Made by a program: the position numbers and the translations under genes. Positions 33,619-41,196 of a stretch of DNA of 51,104 bases are shown here, piece by piece (position 1 is the first letter of the stretch; each line of letters begins with the position of its first letter). The stretch spans positions 145,840 through 196,943 of the forward strand of contig NZ_BMRG01000011.1 in the NCBI RefSeq assembly GCF_014648515.1. Reading direction: 5' to 3'. The notes under the pieces were generated by a model that searched no databases, was not told where the DNA came from, and worked only from the letters and a program-made list of their open reading frames with translations. Origin of the DNA: Saccharothrix coeruleofusca (GTDB taxonomy: Bacteria; Actinomycetota; Actinomycetes; Mycobacteriales; Pseudonocardiaceae).

Positions 33619-34893
33619 TCAGGACAGTCCGCTGCGCAGCGCGGTGATCAGCTCGCCGTCGGCGGTGTCGCCGTCCAGCGACCAGATCATGGCGCCGCCG
33701 AGACCGCGTTCGGCCGCGTAGCGCCCCTTGCGCTTCATCTCCACCGGGTCGTCCCACGTCCAGAAGGTGGTGCCGTCGAACAACCACGCGTGCCCGGCCT
33801 TGGGATCGCGGTGCACGGTGAACTTGTCGAGTTGGCCCTTGAGAACGCGGTAGTCCTCGTACCCCGCTTCGTAGGTGGCGGGGGCGGGCCCGGCGTTGGG
33901 CTGGAACAAGCCGTTGTTCTCGTTGCGCACGCCGGTCCAGCCCCGGCTGTAGAACGGGACGCCCATCACGACCTTGGCGCGCGGCGCACCCTTGGACAGG
34001 TAGTGGTCGATGGCCACCTGCGAGCTGTAGGCGGGGCTGGTCGGGTCGCCGGCCGGGGTGCGGATGCTCGACTGCTGGTTGGTCAGCGCGTCCCACGAGC
34101 CGTGGTAGTCGTAGCCCTGGATGGTGGCGAAGGTCAGCAGCGCGAACACCTTCGGCACCTCGAAGCCGCGGTCGACCTGCGCGGGCGCGGCGGGCAGGAA
34201 GGCTGTCAGGTCGTAGGACCGGCCGGTGCGCAAGGTCAACCCCAGCAACTGCTTGCGGTACTCGGTCAGGAGTTGGGTGAAGTTCCGCTTGTCCTCGGGG
34301 CGCACCACGTTGCCCGCGTTGCCCTCGCTGGCGGGCCACTCCCAGTCGAGGTCGATGCCGTCGAAGACGCCCTTGGCCGCGCCGGGCGGCAGACCGGGCA
34401 GATCGCCCCTGATCCACATGTCCAGGCAGGACTTCACGTGCGCGGCGCGCGAGGCGGGGGTCAGCGCGGCGTTGGAGAAGTACTTCGACCCGGTCCAGCC
34501 GCCGAGGGAGATGTTGACCCGCAGCTTCGGGTACTTGGCCTTGAGCTGCTTGAGCTGGTTGAGGTTGCCCGCCAGGGGTTGGCCGGGCTCGTCCGCCTTG
34601 CCACTGACGCTCTGCTCGGCGGTGAACGGCCGCTGGTAGTCGGCCCACGGGTCGCTGCTGACGCACTTGCCCTGTTCGTCCAGGAAGCTGAAAGCGTAGT
34701 TGAGGTGTGTCAGCTTGGCGGCGGTTCCGTTCTTGACCAGGTCGCTGACCAGGAAGTTCCGGTCGTAGCCGCTCCACTGGGTGTAGTAGCCGACCACGCG
34801 CTTCGGCGTCGCGTGCGCCTGGGCCTGCGGCGCGAGGGACGCTGCCAGCGCGGTGGCGAGGAGCGCTGGGATCACCCACTTCTTGATGGCCAA
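33619..34893 (-). CDS. Secreted family 18 chitinase
   Basis: This 424-residue protein has a signal peptide (KKWVIPALLATALAASLAPQAQA, residues 4-26), then a GH18 barrel starting RVVGYYTQWSGYDRNF. The catalytic motif DGIDLDWEWP begins at residue 178, with Glu185 as acid/base. Other family blocks are VNISLGGWTGS, LTFATIQGYDYHG and GGAMIWSLDGD. No separate chitin-binding domain is present. It starts with TTG after GGAGGAG. DasR-like boxes upstream fit control by N-acetylglucosamine supply. It is convergent with tetR. Confidence 0.94.
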   Translation of the reverse strand: MAIKKWVIPALLATALAASLAPQAQAHATPKRVVGYYTQWSGYDRNFLVSDLVKNGTAAKLTHLNYAFSFLDEQGKCVSSDPWADYQRPFTAEQSVSGKADEPGQPLAGNLNQLKQLKAKYPKLRVNISLGGWTGSKYFSNAALTPASRAAHVKSCLDMWIRGDLPGLPPGAAKGVFDGIDLDWEWPASEGNAGNVVRPEDKRNFTQLLTEYRKQLLGLTLRTGRSYDLTAFLPAAPAQVDRGFEVPKVFALLTFATIQGYDYHGSWDALTNQQSSIRTPAGDPTSPAYSSQVAIDHYLSKGAPRAKVVMGVPFYSRGWTGVRNENNGLFQPNAGPAPATYEAGYEDYRVLKGQLDKFTVHRDPKAGHAWLFDGTTFWTWDDPVEMKRKGRYAAERGLGGAMIWSLDGDTADGELITALRSGLS

Positions 34894-34914
34894 TGCTCCT
34901 CCACGTGGTGCGAA

Positions 34915-34955
34915 TTTGGTCCAGACCAGAAGGTAGAACAGAGGTCTAGACCACA
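34915..34955 (-). promoter_or_regulatory. Two DasR-like operator boxes upstream of the chitinase gene
   Basis: On the coding strand TGGTCTAGACCT (34942-34953) and TGGTCTGGACCA (34917-34928) match the 12-bp repeat of Streptomyces chitinase promoters and the DasR consensus core (TGGTCTAGACCA). Their centres are 25 bp apart. They lie 24-60 nt before the TTG start. Confidence 0.75.
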
Positions 34956-35082
34956 GCTACAGCCGAACGAGCGAATCCGGGCATACCGCCCGACCGCCGC
35001 CGTGGCGCTGCAAACGTTTCCATGTGCGCGCGGCGGCGGTGATGGCTAGCTTCGGCGGCTCGATCCGAGCGAGGGAGGGCTC

Positions 35083-35910
35083 ATGATCCTGGTGACCGGT
35101 GCGACCGGAACCGTCGGGCGGTGCGTGGTCGAGCAGTTGGCCGCGCTGGGGGAACCGGTGCGGGCGCTGACCCGCAACCCGTCGCGTGCCACTTTCCCCA
35201 CCGGCGTGGAGGTGGTCGGCGGCGACCTGACCAAGCCCGCCGAACTGCCCCTGGACGACGTCACGGCCGTGTTCCTGCTGGCGGCCCTGGACTCCGAGGC
35301 CGTCGCCGAGCACGCCGCGGCGCTCGCCGAACGGGTTCCGCGCGTCGTGTTCCTGTCCTCCAGCGCGGTCGCCGTGCGGCGGCCGGGCAGCTACGAGACG
35401 CACGAAGCCGTGGAGAAGGCGATCGAGCAGTCCGGCGCGGAGTGGACCCACCTGCGCCCAGGGGAGTTCATGGCCAACAAGCTCGTGTGGGCGTCGTCGA
35501 TCAAGTCCGCGAACGTGGTCCGCGCCGCCTACCCCGACGCGATCGGCGTGCCCATCCACGAAGCGGACATCGCCGAGGTGGCCGTGCTGGCGCTGCGCTC
35601 CCCCGACCACGCCGGACAGGCGTACTTCCTGACCGGCCCGGAGGCGCTGACCCACCGCGAGCAGGCCGCCGCCATCGGACGCGGCCTGGGGCGGGAGATC
35701 GGCTTCGAAACCCTGACCTACGGCCAGGCCAGGGCGGCGCTGATCCGCGACGCGGGCCTGCCGTGGGACATCGCCGAGTACCTGATGGGCTACCAGTCCG
35801 AGCACGCGCAGGAGCCGCCCTCGGTGTCGCCGGTGTTCGAGCGGGTGACCGGCCACCAGGGGCGCACGCTGGCCCAGTGGGCGGCCGACCACGCCGCCGA
35901 GTTGTCCTGA
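35083..35910 (+). CDS. NmrA-type NAD(P)-binding SDR (atypical)
   Basis: This 275-residue protein starts ILVTGATGTVGRCVVEQLAALGEPVRALTRNP, with the G-x-x-G-x-x-G dinucleotide loop at residues 6-12 and a basic residue after the second strand that favours NADP. VVFLSSSAVAV replaces the catalytic-Tyr region of classical SDRs, and SGAEWTHLRPGEFMANKL is the usual NmrA/QOR2-like segment. It may be an NADP sensor or quinone/isoflavone-type reductase; the substrate is unknown. The ATG at 35083 follows GAGGGAGG. It is divergent from the chitinase gene with a 189-bp spacer that carries the DasR-like boxes. Confidence 0.86.
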   Translation: MILVTGATGTVGRCVVEQLAALGEPVRALTRNPSRATFPTGVEVVGGDLTKPAELPLDDVTAVFLLAALDSEAVAEHAAALAERVPRVVFLSSSAVAVRRPGSYETHEAVEKAIEQSGAEWTHLRPGEFMANKLVWASSIKSANVVRAAYPDAIGVPIHEADIAEVAVLALRSPDHAGQAYFLTGPEALTHREQAAAIGRGLGREIGFETLTYGQARAALIRDAGLPWDIAEYLMGYQSEHAQEPPSVSPVFERVTGHQGRTLAQWAADHAAELS

Positions 35911-36103
35911 CCAATGCCCGATGAGTGATCGGAATTCGGCAGGGATGAATCGGACGGTAAGCGCTTTGTCACCGAATGCACTCTTTTGTTCGGTCACCCG
36001 GCAGAACTGCGGCGTTACCGCAAGTCATGTACTGCGGTGCTCCTGAACCGGAGGTACGCTACCAGCCCAACTCATTCGACACGCCCAATTCGGGGTGAGC
36101 CTC

Positions 36104-36739
36104 ATGTCTCAACCACAGGGCCCGTCACCCGCATTCGACAACCCGCGCGACGCGAGGGCACAAGCCCGAGCCGACAAGGCGTACCGCAAGGCGCAGCGCC
36201 CCTGGTACAAGAAGAAGCGCTTCATCCTGCCGTTGGCGCTCTTGGCCATAGTGGCGATCTTTGCCATCACAGCTAATGGCGATGACGACAAGCCGACCGT
36301 GGCGTCTCCAGGAGACCCCGCACCCACCGCGCAACCAGCGTTCCCCGGAGCGACGGAGGACGACGTGGCAGCGAAGGCGGGCGAGACGGTGGATGCCGAT
36401 GGGGTGAGGATCACGACGACTCAGCTCGTTCGCGGTGACAGCACTCTTGTCGACACGCTCTGCACAACAGTCACGTACAACAACCAGTCCGGCCAGCCCA
36501 GCAATTTCAGCGGAGGTCTTGATTGGAAGTTGCAGGGACCCGACGGGGCCATTTTTTCAAACACGTTCACCGGCAGTAAGAATATTCTGCAGTCAGGCCA
36601 GTTGGCTCCAGGTGGCATTATGACTGCTGACGTGTGCTTCGACGCCCCGAAAGGAACCCCTTCCGGTCAGTACGTAGTGCTTCTTGACCCGACCTTCCGG
36701 TTCGAATCCGACCGGATCGCGTGGCTGAACACGCTCTAA
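36104..36739 (+). CDS. DUF4352-like membrane-anchored protein (atypical base composition)
   Basis: This 211-residue protein has a basic, Ala/Arg/Lys-rich N-terminus (DARAQARADKAYRKAQRPWYKKKR), one transmembrane helix (FILPLALLAIVAIFAITA, about 41-58), an Asp/Pro/Thr linker, and a beta-sandwich domain (ITTTQLVRGDSTLVDTLCTTVTYNNQSGQ...WKLQGPDGAIFS...GGIMTADVCFDAP) typical of DUF4352 (telokin-like) proteins. ATG 36104 is preferred over GTG 36095. The coding bias is weaker than its neighbours: positions 36241-36300 have 33 G+C of 60 and there is a run of six T near 36554. This suggests later acquisition. The 193-bp region before it is also relatively AT-rich and holds no gene I can see. Confidence 0.8.
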   Translation: MSQPQGPSPAFDNPRDARAQARADKAYRKAQRPWYKKKRFILPLALLAIVAIFAITANGDDDKPTVASPGDPAPTAQPAFPGATEDDVAAKAGETVDADGVRITTTQLVRGDSTLVDTLCTTVTYNNQSGQPSNFSGGLDWKLQGPDGAIFSNTFTGSKNILQSGQLAPGGIMTADVCFDAPKGTPSGQYVVLLDPTFRFESDRIAWLNTL

Positions 36740-36745
36740 TGGCGC

Positions 36746-36778
36746 GGGGAGCCGTTGGACGCTGTCCAACGGCTCCCC
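36746..36778. terminator. Perfect bidirectional terminator between the DUF4352 gene and upp
   Basis: GGGGAGCCGTTGGAC and GTCCAACGGCTCCCC form a perfect 15-bp stem with a 3-nt loop (GCT). It lies between convergent stops at 36739 and 36791. Confidence 0.88.
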
Positions 36779-36790
36779 CGGTCGAGCCGT

Positions 36791-37414
36791 TCAGACTGCC
36801 CCGTACTGGCGGTCGCCCGCGTCGCCGAGGCCGGGGACGATGAACCCGGAGTCGTTCAACCGCTCGTCAACGCTGGCGGTCACCAGCCGCACCGGCAGGC
36901 CCGAGTCGCTCAGGTGCTTGATGCCCTCCGGCGCGGCCAGCGCGCAGATCGCCGTCACGTCGGTCGCGCCCCGGTCGGTGAGCAACCGGATCGTGTAGGC
37001 CATGGAGCCGCCCGTGGCCAGCATCGGGTCCAGCACGAACACCGGCCTGCCCGACAGGCTCTCCGGCAGCGACTCCATGTAAGGGGTGGGTTTGAGCGTC
37101 TCCTCGTCGCGCGCCAGCCCCACGAACCCCATCTGCGCGTCCGGGATGAGCTTGTGCGCCTGGTCGGCCATGCCCAGGCCGGCCCGCAGCACCGGCACCA
37201 GCAGCGGCGGGTTGGCCAGCCGGTACCCCGTCGTGCGCGCCACCGGCGTGTGCACGCGCTCCTCCGCGACCTCCGCGCCGCGGGTGGCTTCGTAGACCAG
37301 CATGACGGTCAGCTCGTGCAGCGCGGCGCGGAACGCCGCGTTGTCCGTGCGGGCGTCGCGCATGGTGGTCAGCCGGGCCCTGGCCAGTGGGTGATCGACA
37401 ACGAGGACGTCCAT
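36791..37414 (-). CDS. upp: Uracil phosphoribosyltransferase
   Basis: This 207-residue protein has the type I PRTase PRPP loop [21 protein letters not shown] (about 127-147), [38 protein letters not shown] with the flexible loop, and the uracil-binding C-terminal [16 protein letters not shown] (Gly-Asp-Ala-Gly-Asp-Arg). It converts uracil and PRPP to UMP, pyrimidine salvage complementing deoD and deoC here. In M. tuberculosis upp (Rv3309c) follows pmmB; here about 7 kb of accessory genes separate them. The length is normal. Confidence 0.96.
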   Translation of the reverse strand: MDVLVVDHPLARARLTTMRDARTDNAAFRAALHELTVMLVYEATRGAEVAEERVHTPVARTTGYRLANPPLLVPVLRAGLGMADQAHKLIPDAQMGFVGLARDEETLKPTPYMESLPESLSGRPVFVLDPMLATGGSMAYTIRLLTDRGATDVTAICALAAPEGIKHLSDSGLPVRLVTASVDERLNDSGFIVPGLGDAGDRQYGAV

Positions 37415-37463
37415 AGCGGAAGAGTATGTGCGGTGGGTGCGGGCGCCGCGCGGAAGGCGGCCG

Positions 37464-37652
37464 TCAGGTGAGCTCCAGTCGCTTCAACGCCTCGGCCATC
37501 TCGACCAGGGTGCGGAAGTGCCCGGCCAGGGCGTCGAAGTTCGGTTCCGGACAAGGCTCGGGCGGCGGGTCGTCCTCGTCCAGGTCGGGCGGAAGCAGTT
37601 CGACGGTCATCACCCACGTCGCGTAGACGCCGCTGATCTTCCAAGATCGCAT
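37464..37652 (-). CDS. Small hypothetical protein, acidic/proline-rich
   Basis: This 62-residue frame runs from an ATG at 37652 (a shorter form starts at the ATG at 37610). The sequence contains [23 protein letters not shown], a Pro/Asp/Glu-rich segment, then [24 protein letters not shown], a likely amphipathic helix. Its composition is plausible for a real protein and it faces away from the XRE regulator gene, a place where Scr-like loci can carry an extra small gene. There is no strong ribosome-binding site. I do not recognise it. Confidence 0.42.
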   Translation of the reverse strand: MRSWKISGVYATWVMTVELLPPDLDEDDPPPEPCPEPNFDALAGHFRTLVEMAEALKRLELT

Positions 37653-37748
37653 GGGCACACGGTCGTGTCTTGCCTTCGCGGCACGCAACGCGCTCCATCG
37701 GGTGATGATGCTTTCTTGCCCGCCCGGCAAGGCGGGACAGTCGGTTTC

Positions 37749-38585
37749 ATGACCAACAAGGGGGCGTCGTTCCGGCAGCGCCGGGTGTCGGCGGAACTGC
37801 GGACGCTGCGCACGGCGCGCAAGCTGAGCTGCGCCGACGTGGCCAGGGCCATCGGTGTGTCGGAGAGCAAGATCAGCCGGATGGAGACCGGGCGGCGCGG
37901 CCTGTACGCCGACGAGGTCGCCGCCATCCTCGGCTACCTCCAGACTCCGCCGGAATTGCGTCGGGAGCTGGTGGCGCTGGTCCGGGCCGGGGAGAACCGG
38001 AACTGGCACACCATCCACGGCAAGCTGCCCGGCCACTGGCGCGACCTGATCGAGCTGGAGGCCCAGGCGTCCGCGCTCTACAACTACGAGCCGCTGCTGA
38101 TACCTGGGCTCGCACAAACTTCCGACTACGCCCGAACGATCATCCGAGGCGGCAACGAGCAGTTGTCGGAAGGCGAACTGGAATCCCTGGTCGCCATTCG
38201 CATGGGCAGACAAGCCATCCTCGGCCGCATCTGGGTCAACCTGCTGATCGATGAGACCGTGCTACGCCGTCCGCTGGGTAACCCCGCCATGATGCGCGCC
38301 CAGCTCCAACACCTGGTGTCGCTCGCGGCCCGTCCGAACGTCCTGATCCAAGTGGTGCCCTTCGACAGCACCGCCCACCCCGGCCTGGAGGGGCCGTTCC
38401 TCCGGCTGGAGTTCAACGACCAGCCCGGTCTCGTCTACGTGGAGAGCCGCAGCACGAGCACATTCCTGGAGGAGGAAACGCACCTGCAAAACGCTAAGCT
38501 CGCATGGCAGAGGCTGCGCGACTTGGCGCTGTCAGCTGAGGAGTCAGTGGGGCTGATCGCCAAGCTCGCCGGCGAGTTGACGTGA
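37749..38585 (+). CDS. XRE-family regulator with DUF5753 (Scr1-like)
   Basis: This 278-residue protein has an N-terminal helix-turn-helix (RRVSAELRTLRTARKLSCADVARAIGVSESKISRMETGRRG, about 10-50) and a C-terminal DUF5753 domain (IELEAQASALYNYEPLLIPGLAQTSDYARTIIRGG...RMGRQAILGR...LIDETVLRRPLGNPAMMRAQLQHLVSLA...VQVVPF). It is paired with a DUF397 gene overlapping at its end. XRE/DUF397 pairs such as Scr1/Scr2 of Streptomyces coelicolor affect antibiotic production and have been described as toxin-antitoxin-like. The target here is unknown. Start ATG 37749 has a poor Shine-Dalgarno sequence. Confidence 0.92.
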   Translation: MTNKGASFRQRRVSAELRTLRTARKLSCADVARAIGVSESKISRMETGRRGLYADEVAAILGYLQTPPELRRELVALVRAGENRNWHTIHGKLPGHWRDLIELEAQASALYNYEPLLIPGLAQTSDYARTIIRGGNEQLSEGELESLVAIRMGRQAILGRIWVNLLIDETVLRRPLGNPAMMRAQLQHLVSLAARPNVLIQVVPFDSTAHPGLEGPFLRLEFNDQPGLVYVESRSTSTFLEEETHLQNAKLAWQRLRDLALSAEESVGLIAKLAGELT

Positions 38586-38602
38586 TGCGAGGAGCGCGCC
38601 CC

Positions 38603-38770
38603 ATGGACGTCACCCCCCTCTCCTGGCGCAAGAGCAGCTACAGCAGCAGCCAGGCGAACTGCGTCGAGATCGCCCACACCCCCACCGGCATCGCCGTCCG
38701 CGACTCCAAGAACCCCGACGGCCCCGTCCTCCACTTCCCCAAGATCACCTGGGCGGCGCTCGTCCGCTGA
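38603..38770 (+). CDS. DUF397 protein, partner of the XRE regulator
   Basis: This 55-residue protein matches the DUF397 pattern closely: LSWRKSSYSSSQANCVEIAHTPTGIAVRDSKNPDGPVLHFPKITWAALV, with the W-x-K-S-S-x-S, N-C-V-E-V/I and V-R-D-S-K-x-P blocks. It starts 17 nt after the XRE stop, with GAGGAG about 10 nt before the ATG. An in-frame ATG at 38585, overlapping the XRE stop, is an alternative start. These small proteins bind or modulate the paired XRE regulator; their molecular role is not established. Confidence 0.9.
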   Translation: MDVTPLSWRKSSYSSSQANCVEIAHTPTGIAVRDSKNPDGPVLHFPKITWAALVR

Positions 38771-38811
38771 GCGAGTCGCGCGAAGTCGCTGTTCAACCAC
38801 CCGTTTGCTCC

Positions 38812-38817
38812 TAGACT
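38812..38817 (+). promoter_or_regulatory. -10 box for the DUF1707/LiaF-like gene (leaderless start)
   Basis: TAGACT lies 7 nt before the GTG at 38825, with no Shine-Dalgarno sequence in between. Confidence 0.5.
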
Positions 38818-38824
38818 CACTCGG

Positions 38825-39463
38825 GTGAGCGATGAGCTGGTCCCGGACCCCCGTCAGATGCGCGCCTCGGACGCCGACCGCGAGAAGGTCGCGCAGGTGC
38901 TCCAGAAGGCGCACGGGGAGGGCAGGCTCGACCTGCACGAGCTGGACGAGCGCCTGGCGGCGGTGTACGCGGCCAAGACCTACGGCGAGCTGGCCCCGTT
39001 GACCGCCGACCTCGGGGTGCCCGCGAACCTGCCCGCCGCGATGCCGCAGAACCTGCCCTCCGACCGCATCGGCGGCACTCCCGGTTCCAGCGTGTCCTTC
39101 GCCTTCTGGTCGGGGGTGGACCGGCGCGGCGAGTGGGTCGTCCCGGCCACGCACACCGCCGTCGCGATCATGGGCGGGGTCCAGCTCGACCTGTCCAACG
39201 CCCGGTTCGCCCAGGCCGAGACCACGATCACGGTGTTCGCCTTCTGGGGCGGCGTGGAGATCTTCGTCCCCGAGGACGTCACCGTGCGCGTCGACGGCGT
39301 GGGGATCATGGGCGCCTTCGAGGACCGGACGCACAAGACCCCGACCATCCCCGGTGGCCCGGTGGTGCGGATCACCGGGGTGGCGATGATGGCCGGGGTC
39401 GAGGTGCGCCGCCCCAAGCGGAAGAAGCTCAAGGGCGAGCAGCGCCCGGAGCTGGAGGACTGA
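38825..39463 (+). CDS. DUF1707 protein with LiaF-like C-terminal domain
   Basis: This 212-residue protein has an N-terminal DUF1707 unit (QMRASDADREKVAQVLQKAHGEGRLDLHELDERLAAVYAAKTYGEL) linked to a beta-helical domain of the LiaF/DUF2154 cell-wall-active-antibiotic-response type: VAIMGGVQLDLSNARF, ITVFAFWGGVEIFVPEDVTVRVDGVGIMGAFEDR, VRITGVAMMAGVEVRRPKRKKLK. There are no membrane segments, unlike the DUF1707 protein at 4947. LiaF-like domains in Gram-positives act in envelope-stress sensing, and a similar role here is inference. It is convergent with the lectin gene with only 3 bp between stops. Confidence 0.88.
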   Translation: MSDELVPDPRQMRASDADREKVAQVLQKAHGEGRLDLHELDERLAAVYAAKTYGELAPLTADLGVPANLPAAMPQNLPSDRIGGTPGSSVSFAFWSGVDRRGEWVVPATHTAVAIMGGVQLDLSNARFAQAETTITVFAFWGGVEIFVPEDVTVRVDGVGIMGAFEDRTHKTPTIPGGPVVRITGVAMMAGVEVRRPKRKKLKGEQRPELED

Positions 39464-39466
39464 CGG

Positions 39467-39988
39467 CTACAGGTCGCCGCGCCAGTACCAGCGCTGGTTG
39501 TCGCCGTAGTGGCAGTCCCACATCATGACCACGTCGCCGCGGCCGTGGTCGTAGATGTCCAGGCACAGGCCGTTGCTGAACGACCGCAGCGCGATACCGC
39601 CGGTGCTGCCCACCGCGACCCTGGTGAACTCCTGCGTGCGGGTGTTGTCGCAGGGGTGCTGGACCACCTGGTTGCCCCGGCCCCGGTAGCTGTCCAGGCA
39701 CTTCGACAGGTCCGAGAGCGGTCGCAGCCGCGCGCCGCCGTTCGGGCCGGTGTCGATGGTCCAGTCCTGGTTGCTCCAGCCGTTGCACCCCCACATCTGG
39801 ATCTGCGGGCCGCGTCCGGCGTCCCACACGTCCAGGCACTTGCCGTTGGCCCCCGGTGCGAAGTTGATGACTTCGAACCCGCTCAGCGCGGTGACCTCGT
39901 CCGGTTCGGCCGCCGCCGGAGCGGTCAGCGCGAGGGCCGCGAGGGCGGCCACGGCCAGCGCGCGGAGCGCTCTTTTGATCAACAACAT
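39467..39988 (-). CDS. Secreted ricin-type beta-trefoil lectin
   Basis: This 173-residue protein has a signal peptide (LLIKRALRALAVAALAALALTAPAAA, residues 2-27) and a single beta-trefoil domain. The three Q-x-W subdomains appear as KCLDVWDAGRGPQIQMWGCNGWSNQDW, KCLDSYRGRGNQVVQHPCDNTRTQEF (third element weak) and LCLDIYDHGRGDVVMMWDCHYGDNQRW. Each has the C-L-D...C pattern of ricin B-type carbohydrate-binding repeats. There is no attached catalytic domain, so it is a free lectin. The ATG follows GGGGGAAGA. The 239-bp stretch upstream (39989-40227) holds its promoter and that of deoC, with no gene visible. Confidence 0.88.
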   Translation of the reverse strand: MLLIKRALRALAVAALAALALTAPAAAEPDEVTALSGFEVINFAPGANGKCLDVWDAGRGPQIQMWGCNGWSNQDWTIDTGPNGGARLRPLSDLSKCLDSYRGRGNQVVQHPCDNTRTQEFTRVAVGSTGGIALRSFSNGLCLDIYDHGRGDVVMMWDCHYGDNQRWYWRGDL

Positions 39989-40214
39989 TCTTCCCCCTGT
40001 CGGCTCGACCCGGGGAGTCCAGCAGACGCCGTTCACGTTCGCTGGCACGAGGCCGTTGATGCTTCGGTTAAACAGGAGACATCTTCGGTTCATGCGGAGC
40101 GTCGCTCCCTGATCCGATGGCCGCGATCGGGTGGACGCAAGCTCGTCGAACACCTCTCGATCTACGCCTGACCTGCGCGAACCCGCTGACTTAGGACGGG
40201 CGTCCCACTCCGCT

Positions 40215-40220
40215 TAGACT
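40215..40220 (+). promoter_or_regulatory. -10 box for deoC (leaderless start)
   Basis: TAGACT ends 7 nt before the deoC ATG (40228). No Shine-Dalgarno sequence is present. Confidence 0.5.
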
Positions 40221-40227
40221 CGGCGGC

Positions 40228-41193
40228 ATGGCTGCACCCTCGACATCGCCGTCGCTGCCGCCGTCGCTCGCGGACGCCGTCCGCGACGACGCGTCGCTGC
40301 GGCGGTTCCTGCACGGACTGCCCGGCGTGGACCAGGTGGGCGTGGAGCAGCGCGCCGCCGGGTTGGGGACGCGCAGCATCAAGAAGGCCAGCAAGCTGTG
40401 GGCCATCGACGCCGCCATCGGCATGGTCGACCTCACCACGCTGGAAGGCGCGGACACGGCGGGCAAGGTGCGCTCGCTGTGCGCGAAGGCGCGCAGGCCC
40501 GACCCGGACAACCCGGACGTGCCGCGCGTGGCCGCCGTGTGCGTCTACCCGGACATGGTCGCCACCGCGAAGCAGGAGCTGGACGGCACCGGCATCCAGA
40601 TCGCCAGCGTCGCCACCGCTTTCCCGTCCGGCCGCTCGACGTTGAAGGTCAAGCTGGAGGACACCGCGTTCGCCGTCGAGTCCGGCGCGACCGAGATCGA
40701 CATGGTGATCGACCGGGGCGCGTTCCTGTCCGGCCGCTACGGGCAGGTGTTCGACGAGATCGTGCAGATCAAGCACGCCTGCGGGGACGCGCACCTGAAG
40801 GTGATCCTGGAGACCGGCGAGCTGGCCACCTACGACAACGTGCGGCGCGCCTCGTGGCTGGCGCTGCTGGCGGGTGGCGACTTCATCAAGACCTCCACGG
40901 GCAAGGTCTCGCCCGCCGCGACGCTGCCGGTCACGCAGGTGATGCTGCAGGCGGTGCGCGACTGGCACACCGCGACCGGCGAGCGCCGGGGCGTCAAGCC
41001 CGCGGGCGGCATCCGCAGCACCAAGGACGCGATCAAGCACCTGGTGGCGGTGCACGAGGTGGCGGGCCCGGAGTGGCTCAACCCCCACCTGTTCCGGTTC
41101 GGCGCCTCCACGCTGCTCAACGACCTGCTGATGCAGCGGCGCACCCAGTTGGCGGGCCACTACAGCGGCCCCGATTACGTGACGGTGGACTGA
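40228..41193 (+). CDS. deoC: Deoxyribose-phosphate aldolase
   Basis: This 321-residue DeoC belongs to the longer class. The catalytic segments are AVCVYPDMV, EIDMVIDRGAFLSG, KVILETGELATYDNVRRAS (Lys191), the Schiff-base lysine in DFIKTSTGK (Lys221) and GVKPAGGIR with the second active-site Lys (about 257). It cleaves deoxyribose-5-phosphate to acetaldehyde and glyceraldehyde-3-phosphate. The acetaldehyde could be oxidised by the aldehyde dehydrogenase encoded 3 nt downstream, a common actinobacterial arrangement. The start follows a TAGACT box by 7 nt. Confidence 0.95.
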   Translation: MAAPSTSPSLPPSLADAVRDDASLRRFLHGLPGVDQVGVEQRAAGLGTRSIKKASKLWAIDAAIGMVDLTTLEGADTAGKVRSLCAKARRPDPDNPDVPRVAAVCVYPDMVATAKQELDGTGIQIASVATAFPSGRSTLKVKLEDTAFAVESGATEIDMVIDRGAFLSGRYGQVFDEIVQIKHACGDAHLKVILETGELATYDNVRRASWLALLAGGDFIKTSTGKVSPAATLPVTQVMLQAVRDWHTATGERRGVKPAGGIRSTKDAIKHLVAVHEVAGPEWLNPHLFRFGASTLLNDLLMQRRTQLAGHYSGPDYVTVD

Positions 41194-41196
41194 CAC

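Noticed and set aside
33609-33623. Small palindrome TGTCCTGTCAGGACA at the chitinase stop as an operator
   Set aside because: It lies at the 3' end of the gene beside a strong terminator and is more simply part of the termination region.
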